From assembly GCA_946061315.1 (NCBI GenBank), contig CAMGRB010000016.1:1-12899 (forward strand): 12,899 nucleotides of DNA, written 5' to 3'. The notes under the pieces are model-generated. The model had not been told where the DNA came from. It made no database searches and worked only from the letters and a program-made list of their open reading frames with translations. Origin of the DNA: an uncultured Clostridia bacterium (GTDB taxonomy: Bacteria > Bacillota > Clostridia > Oscillospirales > CAG-272). Both the position numbers and the translations under genes were made by a program. Of this stretch, positions 7,468 through 12,899 are shown piece after piece. How positions within the stretch are numbered: position 1 is the first letter of the stretch; the number at the start of each line of letters is the position of its first letter.

Positions 7468-8505
7468 ATGATAAATCTCGAAAAAGAAATTCGCGAGCAA
7501 CCAAACGTTCTTGCTACCTTGAAGGAAAAAAACAGGGATGCTTTATCATCTTTGGTAAATGAGCTTAAAGTTAAAGGCGTTGACAACGTATATCTTGTGG
7601 CAAGAGGAACGTCCGACCACGCCTGCGTTTATGCTCAATATCTTTTCGGCATAGTTATGGGTATGCCTTGTACTCTCGGAACTCCGTCGATTTTTACGCA
7701 GTACGGCAAAACGATAAAATTCAATAATTCGCTTGTTGTCGGCGTGTCGCAGTCTGGCAGAGCGGTTGACGTAACCGACGTGCTTAAAGCGGCAAACGAG
7801 CAGGGAATGACGACGCTTTCGATAACCAATAACGAGAGCTCGCTTGTTGCAAAAGCCTCGAAATATCACCTTTTCTGCAACGCAGGAGAGGAAAAGAGCA
7901 TTGCGGCAACTAAAACTTTCACCTCGCAGCTTTATCTTTTCTCACTTCTTTGCGCTGAATGGAGCGAAAACAAGGAGCTTATGGGCGCGCTTGACGTTTT
8001 GCCCGAACAGTTTGAAGAAGCTCTCGAATATTTACCGTGCGAAGCAGAGAAAGCGGCAGAGCAAATTCTTAAATATAACGAGGCGGTTGTGCTCGGCAGA
8101 GGTCTTGCGTATCCGATAGCGCTCGAGGGGGCGTTAAAGATCCTTGAAACCAACAGAATGAAGGTTAAGGGATATACGATATCCGACTTTTATCACGGAC
8201 CGGTAGCCCAACTCCACGCAAATGATCTTGCAATAGTTTTAGCGCAGGGCGGAGTTATGCTTGACGATGCAGAGAAAATGCTTTCCAAGCTGAAAAGCGT
8301 AGGTGCAAAAACTGTCGTTATAACCGACGTAGAAGATATTGAAAACAGCGATTTTACGATACATATAAAGAACACAGGCAACGAAAGCACGCTTATGTAT
8401 CTTATGGCGCTTGCTTTACAGCTTATAGCGTTGAAGCTTGTTTTGGCAAAGGGAATAGATCCCGACAAATCAAACGTTATTGCAAAAATCACGGTGACAA
8501 AATAA
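7468..8505 (+). CDS. Double-SIS sugar-phosphate isomerase/deaminase (GlmS-like, no glutaminase domain)
   Basis: The 345 residues form two SIS domains, the fold that binds aldose/ketose phosphates. The first (about 30-165) carries RGTSDHA at 46-52, SQSGRAVD at 94-101, and IAATKTFTSQL at 145-155. The second (about 195-340) has GRG at 210-212, EGALKILET at 220-228, and the HGP motif at 243-245. These blocks match the isomerase half of GlmS, but the N-terminal cysteine glutaminase domain is missing, so glucosamine-6-phosphate synthesis from glutamine is not expected. Glutaminase-less relatives include NagB-II glucosamine-6-phosphate deaminases, AgaS-type deaminases and FrlB-type amino-acid-sugar deglycases. 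The sequence does not allow me to choose among them. Its position 16 bases after rhaB suggests a catabolic role in the same sugar response. A few bases after the stop there is only a weak terminator-like hairpin. Confidence 0.85.
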   Translation: MINLEKEIREQPNVLATLKEKNRDALSSLVNELKVKGVDNVYLVARGTSDHACVYAQYLFGIVMGMPCTLGTPSIFTQYGKTIKFNNSLVVGVSQSGRAVDVTDVLKAANEQGMTTLSITNNESSLVAKASKYHLFCNAGEEKSIAATKTFTSQLYLFSLLCAEWSENKELMGALDVLPEQFEEALEYLPCEAEKAAEQILKYNEAVVLGRGLAYPIALEGALKILETNRMKVKGYTISDFYHGPVAQLHANDLAIVLAQGGVMLDDAEKMLSKLKSVGAKTVVITDVEDIENSDFTIHIKNTGNESTLMYLMALALQLIALKLVLAKGIDPDKSNVIAKITVTK

Positions 8506-8523
8506 TCCTATTTCGGATTTTTT
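8504..8523 (+). terminator. Weak possible terminator after the SIS gene
   Basis: AATCC (8504-8508) and GGATT (8515-8519) can pair around a 6-base loop and run into a stretch of six T (8518-8523). The stem is only 5 bp with two G-C pairs and overlaps the stop codon, so termination would be partial at best. It is the only candidate break in the rhaB-to-yebC run. Confidence 0.3.
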
Positions 8524-8550
8524 GATATTTTTATTTCTTTTGGGGGACTT

Positions 8551-9681
8551 ATGAACGAGAATTTTAACGGCGAACTCAGAGTTATAGGTATGAGAGGATG
8601 CGAGGATTTTGCTTCGCAGGTTGATTTCTACCTGAAAAAATGGCGCCACAGCGAAAAAACATTTATTGCGGACGTACAATGTCCGAGATTCGGGTCGGGA
8701 GAAGCAAAGGCTCTTATAAACGAGTCTATGAGAGGACTTGACCTTTACATTATTACCGACTGCTTCAATTACGGGGTAACTTACAAGATGTACGGAATGC
8801 AGGTTCCCATGAGCCCCGACGATCATTTTCAGGATCTCAAAAGGATAATTGCCGCAACAGGAGGAAAGCCCAGAAGAATTTCCGTTATAATGCCTATGCT
8901 TTACGAGGGAAGGCAGCACAAGAGAACGGCAAGAGAGTCACTTGACTGCGCGCTCGCTCTTAAAGAAATAACTGAAATGGGCGTTTCAAATATAATTACC
9001 TTTGACGCTCACGACCCCCGTGTTCAGAACGCAATTCCGCTTCACGGATTTGACAGCGTAAGACCCACGTATCAGATGCTCAAGGCCCTTCTTAAAGAAG
9101 TTCCCAATATAAAAGTGGACAAGGATAGCCTTATGGTTGTGTCCCCCGACGAGGGTGCGCTTGACCGTGCTATGTATATTGCCTCCGTTGCCGGAATAGA
9201 GCTCGGAATGTTCTATAAGCGCAGAAATTATTCGATAATCATAGACGGTAAAAATCCGATAGAAGCTCACGAATATCTCGGAAACGACCTTCACGGCAAA
9301 GACGCGATAGTCGTTGACGATATGATTTCCTCGGGAGATTCTATGATAGACGTATCCCTCCAGCTTAAACAGAGAGGAGCAAAGAGAGTATTCGTTTTTG
9401 CTACCTTTGCACTTTTCTGCAACGGACTTGAAAAATTCGATAAGGCGTACAAGGAAGGCGTTATCGACAAGATATTTGCCACCAATCTTACATATCACAC
9501 GCCGGAAATACTCTCGCGTGAGTGGTTCTGCAGTGTGAATATGAGTAAGTACGTATCTTATCTTATAGACACAATAAACAGAGACGCTTCTATAAGCGAT
9601 CTTCTTAACCCCGCAAAGAAAATTCACAACTTGCTTGATAAGTTCAACAATACCGGCACGGAAGAATTTGAGGAAGACTGA
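8551..9681 (+). CDS. prs: Ribose-phosphate pyrophosphokinase-like protein (divergent Prs)
   Basis: PRPP synthetases transfer pyrophosphate from ATP to ribose 5-phosphate, feeding nucleotide, histidine and tryptophan synthesis. This protein has 376 residues against about 315 for standard Prs. Recognisable blocks are PRFGSGEAKALINESMRG at 45-62, a catalytic-loop-like RQHKR at 121-125, FDAHDPRVQN at 151-160 with the metal-site His154, SPDEGALDRA at 198-207, YKRR at 222-225, and the PRPP/ribose-phosphate loop VVDDMISSGDSM at 254-265. Near the C-terminus, NRDASISDLL resembles the closing motif of standard Prs. Several positions differ from E. coli Prs: RFSDGE is here RFGSGE and the DTGGT loop is SSGDS. 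There is an insertion around 72-100 and a C-terminal extension. GGGGGA at 8542-8547 precedes ATG 8551. argS follows after 18 bases. Homology is clear; full PRPP synthetase activity is likely but not certain. Confidence 0.82.
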   Translation: MNENFNGELRVIGMRGCEDFASQVDFYLKKWRHSEKTFIADVQCPRFGSGEAKALINESMRGLDLYIITDCFNYGVTYKMYGMQVPMSPDDHFQDLKRIIAATGGKPRRISVIMPMLYEGRQHKRTARESLDCALALKEITEMGVSNIITFDAHDPRVQNAIPLHGFDSVRPTYQMLKALLKEVPNIKVDKDSLMVVSPDEGALDRAMYIASVAGIELGMFYKRRNYSIIIDGKNPIEAHEYLGNDLHGKDAIVVDDMISSGDSMIDVSLQLKQRGAKRVFVFATFALFCNGLEKFDKAYKEGVIDKIFATNLTYHTPEILSREWFCSVNMSKYVSYLIDTINRDASISDLLNPAKKIHNLLDKFNNTGTEEFEED

Positions 9682-9699
9682 AATTAAGGATTAAATAAG

Positions 9700-11415
9700 A
9701 TGAACGATTTTAAGAATATTGTTGCCTCGGACTTGCTTTTATGCCTTAAAGGTATTTCTTCGGAAATATCGTTAAGCGTTGAAGAAATTTCCGATATGTT
9801 TGAGTACCCTCCGGACCCGTCGCTCGGAGATATAGCTTTTCCTTGCTTCAAATTAAGTAAGATTTTAAGAAAATCTCCCGTTATGATAGCACAAGAAATC
9901 TCGTCGGAGTTAAAATCCGAGGTTATAGCGGAAGCGCGGGCGGTAAACGGATATCTCAATATATTTGCATCCAACGATTATCTTATAAAATCCGTGCTTT
10001 ACGAAATAGAGGATAAAAAAGAGAAGTACGGCTCGGACGGCTCGGGCGTTGGCAAGGTAGCGGTGTTTGATTATTCTTCCCCGAACGTTGCAAAGCCTTT
10101 TCATATAGGGCATCTCGGCACTACGGTTATCGGACATTCTCTTAAAATGCTCCATCAGTTTCAGGGATATAAATGTATAGGAATAAATTATCTCGGAGAT
10201 TGGGGAACGCAGTTTGGTAAACTTATAGTTGCGTACGACCTTTGGGGCGACGAAAAAACCGTCGAGGAACGCGGAGTTGACGAGCTTGTCGATTTGTACG
10301 TCAAGTTTCACGCAGAGGCGGAAAAGGACGAAACGCTCAACGAAAAAGCGCGTCACGAATTTACAAAGCTCGAACACCACGACGAAAGAAATACAAAGCT
10401 TTGGAAGTGGTTTGTCGATATAAGCCTTAAAGAATATAAGAAAACCTACGCACAGCTCGGCATAGAGTTTGACAGCTATAAGGGCGAGAGCTTTTATACC
10501 GACAAAATGCCCGAACAGATTGAAAAGCTCCGTGAGCTTGGGCTTCTTAAAATAGATAACGGCGCATCGATAGTCGATCTTTCGGAGTACAATATGCCGC
10601 CATGCCTTATTCTCAAAAAAGACGGCTCAACTCTTTATCCCACACGTGATATTGCCGCCGCCGTTTACAGAAAGAGGACTTATAACTTCGATAAATGTAT
10701 TTACGTTACCTCCGCGGGACAAAGTTTGCATTTTGCTCAATGGTTCAAGGTCGTAGAGCTTATGGGGTACGATTGGTACAATCAACTCGTTCACGTGCCT
10801 TACGGAACAGTCAGCATAAACGGAGAAAAGCTGGCTACAAGAACGGGAAACGTAATATTGTTAAAGGATCTTTTTGCAACCGCCATTGACAAGGTCAAGG
10901 ATATAATAAATGAAAAAAGCCCCGACCTTGAAAACAAGGACGAGGTTGCAGAGGCAGTAGGAGTCGGCTCCGTAATATTCTATTATCTTTATAACAACAG
11001 AATAAAAGATATAAACTTTATTATGGAGGACGCTTTAAGCTTCGAGGGCAACACGGGACCTTACGCACAGTACACGTATGCAAGGACGTGCGCTTTGCTT
11101 GAAAAGGCAAAGGATATTGACGTAACTGCAACTACTCCGAAAATAACCGCACCCGAGGAGAGCGAGCTATTAAAGGTCCTTTCCAAGTTCGGTGAGGCGG
11201 TAAAAGAAGCGCTCAAGGAATACGAGCCATCGGTTGTAACAAGATATATAATCGAGGTTTGCTCGTCATTTAATAAATTTTATCATAATTGCCCGATAAT
11301 CTCGGAGAGCGACGAGGTTGCAAGGAATACGCGCATACGCTTAACCGCCGCAACAAGAACGGTGCTCGGCTCGGCGTTTGGACTTATTTGTATCAAAAAA
11401 ACCGAAAGAATATAA
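9700..11415 (+). CDS. argS: Arginine--tRNA ligase
   Basis: Class I aminoacyl-tRNA synthetase that charges tRNA-Arg with arginine using ATP; the reaction needs the tRNA to be bound. The 571 residues match the family. The order is: an Add-1 type tRNA D-loop-binding N-terminal domain (about 1-110); the Rossmann catalytic core with the HIGH motif in SSPNVAKPFHIGHLG (HIGH at 135-138); NYLGDWGTQFGKL at 163-175; a degenerate KMSKS region reading GEKLATRTGN at 375-384; and the helical DALR anticodon domain at about 450-571, with FEGNTGPYAQYTYAR at 448-462. Loss of canonical KMSKS is common in ArgRS and does not imply inactivity. AAGGA at 9686-9690, nine bases before ATG 9700, supports the start. The gap to the upstream gene is 18 bases, so there is no room for a T-box leader. 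yebC follows after 15 bases. Confidence 0.96.
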   Translation: MNDFKNIVASDLLLCLKGISSEISLSVEEISDMFEYPPDPSLGDIAFPCFKLSKILRKSPVMIAQEISSELKSEVIAEARAVNGYLNIFASNDYLIKSVLYEIEDKKEKYGSDGSGVGKVAVFDYSSPNVAKPFHIGHLGTTVIGHSLKMLHQFQGYKCIGINYLGDWGTQFGKLIVAYDLWGDEKTVEERGVDELVDLYVKFHAEAEKDETLNEKARHEFTKLEHHDERNTKLWKWFVDISLKEYKKTYAQLGIEFDSYKGESFYTDKMPEQIEKLRELGLLKIDNGASIVDLSEYNMPPCLILKKDGSTLYPTRDIAAAVYRKRTYNFDKCIYVTSAGQSLHFAQWFKVVELMGYDWYNQLVHVPYGTVSINGEKLATRTGNVILLKDLFATAIDKVKDIINEKSPDLENKDEVAEAVGVGSVIFYYLYNNRIKDINFIMEDALSFEGNTGPYAQYTYARTCALLEKAKDIDVTATTPKITAPEESELLKVLSKFGEAVKEALKEYEPSVVTRYIIEVCSSFNKFYHNCPIISESDEVARNTRIRLTAATRTVLGSAFGLICIKKTERI

Positions 11416-11430
11416 ATTAAGAGGTACTTT

Positions 11431-12153
11431 ATGTCAGGACATAGCAAATGGAAAAACATAATGCATAAAAAGGAAAAGACCGATGCACAAAAGGCGAAGG
11501 TCTTTACCAAGATAGGAAAGGAAATAGCCATTGCCGTTAAGCAGGGCGGGGCAGATCCCGTTGCAAACTCAAAGCTTGCCGCACTTATAACCAAGGCAAA
11601 GGCAAATAACGTTCCTAACGACAATATAGAGAGGACAATAAAGAAGGCAAGTGCCTCGGACGCCGCCGCACTTGAGGAAATGAGATACGAGGGCTACGGT
11701 CCCGGCGGAGTAGCCGTAATAGTTACCGCCGCAACGGATAATACAAACCGTACAACACCCGAAATACGCTCGTATTTCAGCAAATACAAGGGCAATCTCG
11801 GAACTACGGGATGCGTCGGTTATCTTTTTGAGGATAAGGGCGTTATAATGATATCCAAGGAAGAAGAATACAACGAGGACGAGCTTATGGAGGCGGCGCT
11901 TGAAGCGGGAGCATCCGATTTCGTTTCCGACGAGGACGCATATATAATATACACCGAGGATAACGACCTTGAAGCAGTTGCCGATGCTATTGAAAAAGCG
12001 GGCTTTAAGTACGAGTCTGCCGACCACGATAAAATACCTTCAACCTACGTTACTCTTGACTCCGAGGACGATATAAAGTATATGACGCTTTTGCTTGAAC
12101 ACCTCGAGGATAACGACGACGTGACGGAAGTATATCATAACTGGGATAATTAA
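11431..12153 (+). CDS. yebC: YebC/PmpR-family protein
   Basis: Member of the conserved YebC/TACO1 family. Older work treated these proteins as transcriptional regulators; mitochondrial TACO1 and recent bacterial work point to translation, easing ribosome stalling on difficult sequences such as proline runs. The 240 residues match the family. The signature start MSGHSKWKNIMHKKEKTDAQ is followed by KVFTKIGKEI at 24-33, a KANNVPNDNIERTIKKA block at 57-73, and YEGYGPGGVAVIV at 86-98. The three-domain alpha/beta layout ends in the acidic DNDDVTEVYHNWDN. AAGAGG at 11419-11424, six bases before ATG 11431, fits the start. As the last gene of the run that includes argS, its context favours a translation role. 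The strong hairpin at 12231-12260 follows, 77 bases after the stop. Confidence 0.95.
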   Translation: MSGHSKWKNIMHKKEKTDAQKAKVFTKIGKEIAIAVKQGGADPVANSKLAALITKAKANNVPNDNIERTIKKASASDAAALEEMRYEGYGPGGVAVIVTAATDNTNRTTPEIRSYFSKYKGNLGTTGCVGYLFEDKGVIMISKEEEYNEDELMEAALEAGASDFVSDEDAYIIYTEDNDLEAVADAIEKAGFKYESADHDKIPSTYVTLDSEDDIKYMTLLLEHLEDNDDVTEVYHNWDN

Positions 12154-12230
12154 ACGAGAAACGGCGTGAGCAATCCCGCGCCATACGAGATTAAAATATC
12201 TTTGATAAATCCGTCTATCCTTATAAAATA

Positions 12231-12260
12231 AGGCTTTTGCAAATTTGGTTGCAAAAGCCT
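12231..12260. terminator. Bidirectional intrinsic terminator between yebC and manA
   Basis: AGGCTTTTGCAA (12231-12242) and TTGCAAAAGCCT (12249-12260) form a perfect 12-bp stem with a 6-base loop; A12230-T12261 adds one more pair. On the + strand the stem is followed by TTGTTTTATTTATT. On the - strand it is followed by TATTTTATAAGG. Both are T-rich, so it can end the yebC transcript and the convergent manA transcript, whose stop codon lies nine bases away. Confidence 0.9.
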
Positions 12261-12269
12261 TTGTTTTAT

Positions 12270-12899
12270 TTATTGTATTTTTGAAATTATAATTTCCGTT
12301 TTTCCGTTTACGGAGTATTCGCCCATATTGGCGGGTATGAAATAACTGTCGCCTTTTTTAATCGGGAACTTTTCGTCTTTATATTCTATAAAGCCCTCAC
12401 CGTCAAGGCAGAGAATAGAATTAAAGCTTTTCTCGTCTGCAAAAAGTGTTGTTTTGCCGTCTGTATTTATCTTGTCAACCTTGAAAAAGTCGCAGGAGGC
12501 AAGGGTAGTGTCGGTTGCGTTGTCTTTGGAAAATCTTATTTTTTCTATTTCTTTCTGACTTCTGTTTACTATGACGTCAAGAGCCTTCTTTACGTGAAGC
12601 TCCCTTGGCTTGCCGTCCTTGCCGAGCCTGCCGTAGTCGTAAACTCTGTAAGTTATATTCGAGTTTTGTTGTATTTCCGCAAGGAGAATACCCGAGCCTA
12701 TTGCGTGCACAAGCCCCGAAGGAATAAAGAACACGTCGCCTTTTTTAACGGGCACAAAATTAAGATATTCTTCCACCTTGTTGTTTTTTATGGCCTCCGC
12801 AAGAATGTCGGTCGTACAACCTTTTTTGAGTCCGTAAACAAGCTTTGCACCCGGTTCTGCGTCCATTACGTACCACATTTCCGTTTTACCGGGGGTGTT
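12270..12899 (-). CDS. manA: Mannose-6-phosphate isomerase, class I (partial, C-terminal part)
   Basis: Zinc enzyme interconverting mannose 6-phosphate and fructose 6-phosphate, in the cytoplasm; it links mannose use, or GDP-mannose supply, to glycolysis. The stop is TAA at 12272-12270 and the frame stays open to the right edge, so 209 C-terminal residues are visible. The methionine at 12878 is not the start: the frame continues upstream as NTPGKTE, giving the family block GKTEMWYVMDAEPGAKL. Fragment residues 61-70 read SGLVHAIGSG, with His65 as the probable last zinc ligand. EIQQNSNITYRVYDYGR at 75-91 is the substrate-site region. A second cupin-like half ends in KKGDSYFIPA at 181-190. The short class I form (about 315 residues) is common in Bacillota. 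It is convergent with yebC and shares its terminator. Confidence 0.93.
   Translation of the reverse strand, partial: NTPGKTEMWYVMDAEPGAKLVYGLKKGCTTDILAEAIKNNKVEEYLNFVPVKKGDVFFIPSGLVHAIGSGILLAEIQQNSNITYRVYDYGRLGKDGKPRELHVKKALDVIVNRSQKEIEKIRFSKDNATDTTLASCDFFKVDKINTDGKTTLFADEKSFNSILCLDGEGFIEYKDEKFPIKKGDSYFIPANMGEYSVNGKTEIIISKIQ

Noticed and set aside
8480-8506. A possible promoter (TTGCAA at 8480 with AATAAT at 8501) for prs
   Set aside because: The spacing is 15 bases and the -10 match is poor. It lies within the SIS coding end, so support is too weak to list.
8986-9627. A long open frame on the minus strand inside prs (213 codons)
   Set aside because: It lies wholly antisense to a gene with clear family motifs, shows no recognisable domain, and is a codon-bias shadow.
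9682-9699. A T-box or other amino-acid-sensing leader before argS
   Set aside because: Only 18 bases separate argS from the upstream gene, which is too short for a T-box, and no terminator/antiterminator pair is visible.
10822-10851. KLATRTG in place of KMSKS in ArgRS as a sign of a broken enzyme
   Set aside because: Many arginyl-tRNA synthetases lack a canonical KMSKS lysine; the HIGH motif and the rest of the fold are intact, so this is normal family variation.
12163-12182. GGCG/CGCC inverted repeat after yebC
   Set aside because: It has only four paired bases with a 12-base loop and no T-run; the strong hairpin at 12231-12260 is the real terminator.
12270-12878. Treating the methionine at 12878 (- strand) as the true start of a 202-residue protein
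   Set aside because: The frame continues upstream to the edge with NTPGKTE, which completes the conserved mannose-6-phosphate isomerase block. The gene is cut by the window and is not short.

Overview
The window is a densely packed chromosomal segment of ordinary bacterial housekeeping genes. The best fit is a member of Bacillota/Clostridia from a spore-forming lineage, possibly a gut anaerobe. This rests on the gene order yqfD-phoH-ybeY-era-recO (the Bacillus subtilis yqf/era neighbourhood with some members missing), a MutS2 with a C-terminal Smr domain, strong purine-rich Shine-Dalgarno sites, and heavy use of ATA and AGA codons. The species cannot be named from the sequence alone. Gene density is very high: no gene-free stretch reaches 300 bases. 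I see no tRNA, rRNA, CRISPR array, insertion sequence or prophage signal.

Left block (1-5819, + strand): the C-terminal end of a YqfD-like sporulation protein, then phoH, ybeY, era and recO, the last four joined by overlapping stop/start codons, then mutS2 30 bases further on. These genes act on RNA and ribosomes (PhoH-type ATPase, YbeY rRNA endonuclease, Era 30S-assembly GTPase), DNA repair (RecO) and rescue of collided ribosomes (MutS2). Compared with B. subtilis, pgpH/yqfF, dgkA and cdd are missing from the cluster.

Middle and right block (5820-12153, + strand): a 147-base intergenic region holds a strong sigma-A-type promoter, an operator-like palindrome and a small hairpin. It is followed by five closely spaced genes: rhaB (rhamnulokinase), a glutaminase-less double-SIS sugar-phosphate protein, a divergent PRPP synthetase-like protein, argS and yebC. 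The only possible break is a weak hairpin/T-tract between the SIS gene and the PRPP synthetase gene.

Right end (12154-12899): a 12-bp perfect hairpin that probably terminates both strands lies between yebC and a convergent, partial manA (mannose-6-phosphate isomerase) that runs off the right edge.

No convincing new multi-gene system is visible. The points most worth a second look are the structured rhaB leader, the rhaB-SIS gene pair, the divergent PRPP synthetase and the reduced era cluster.
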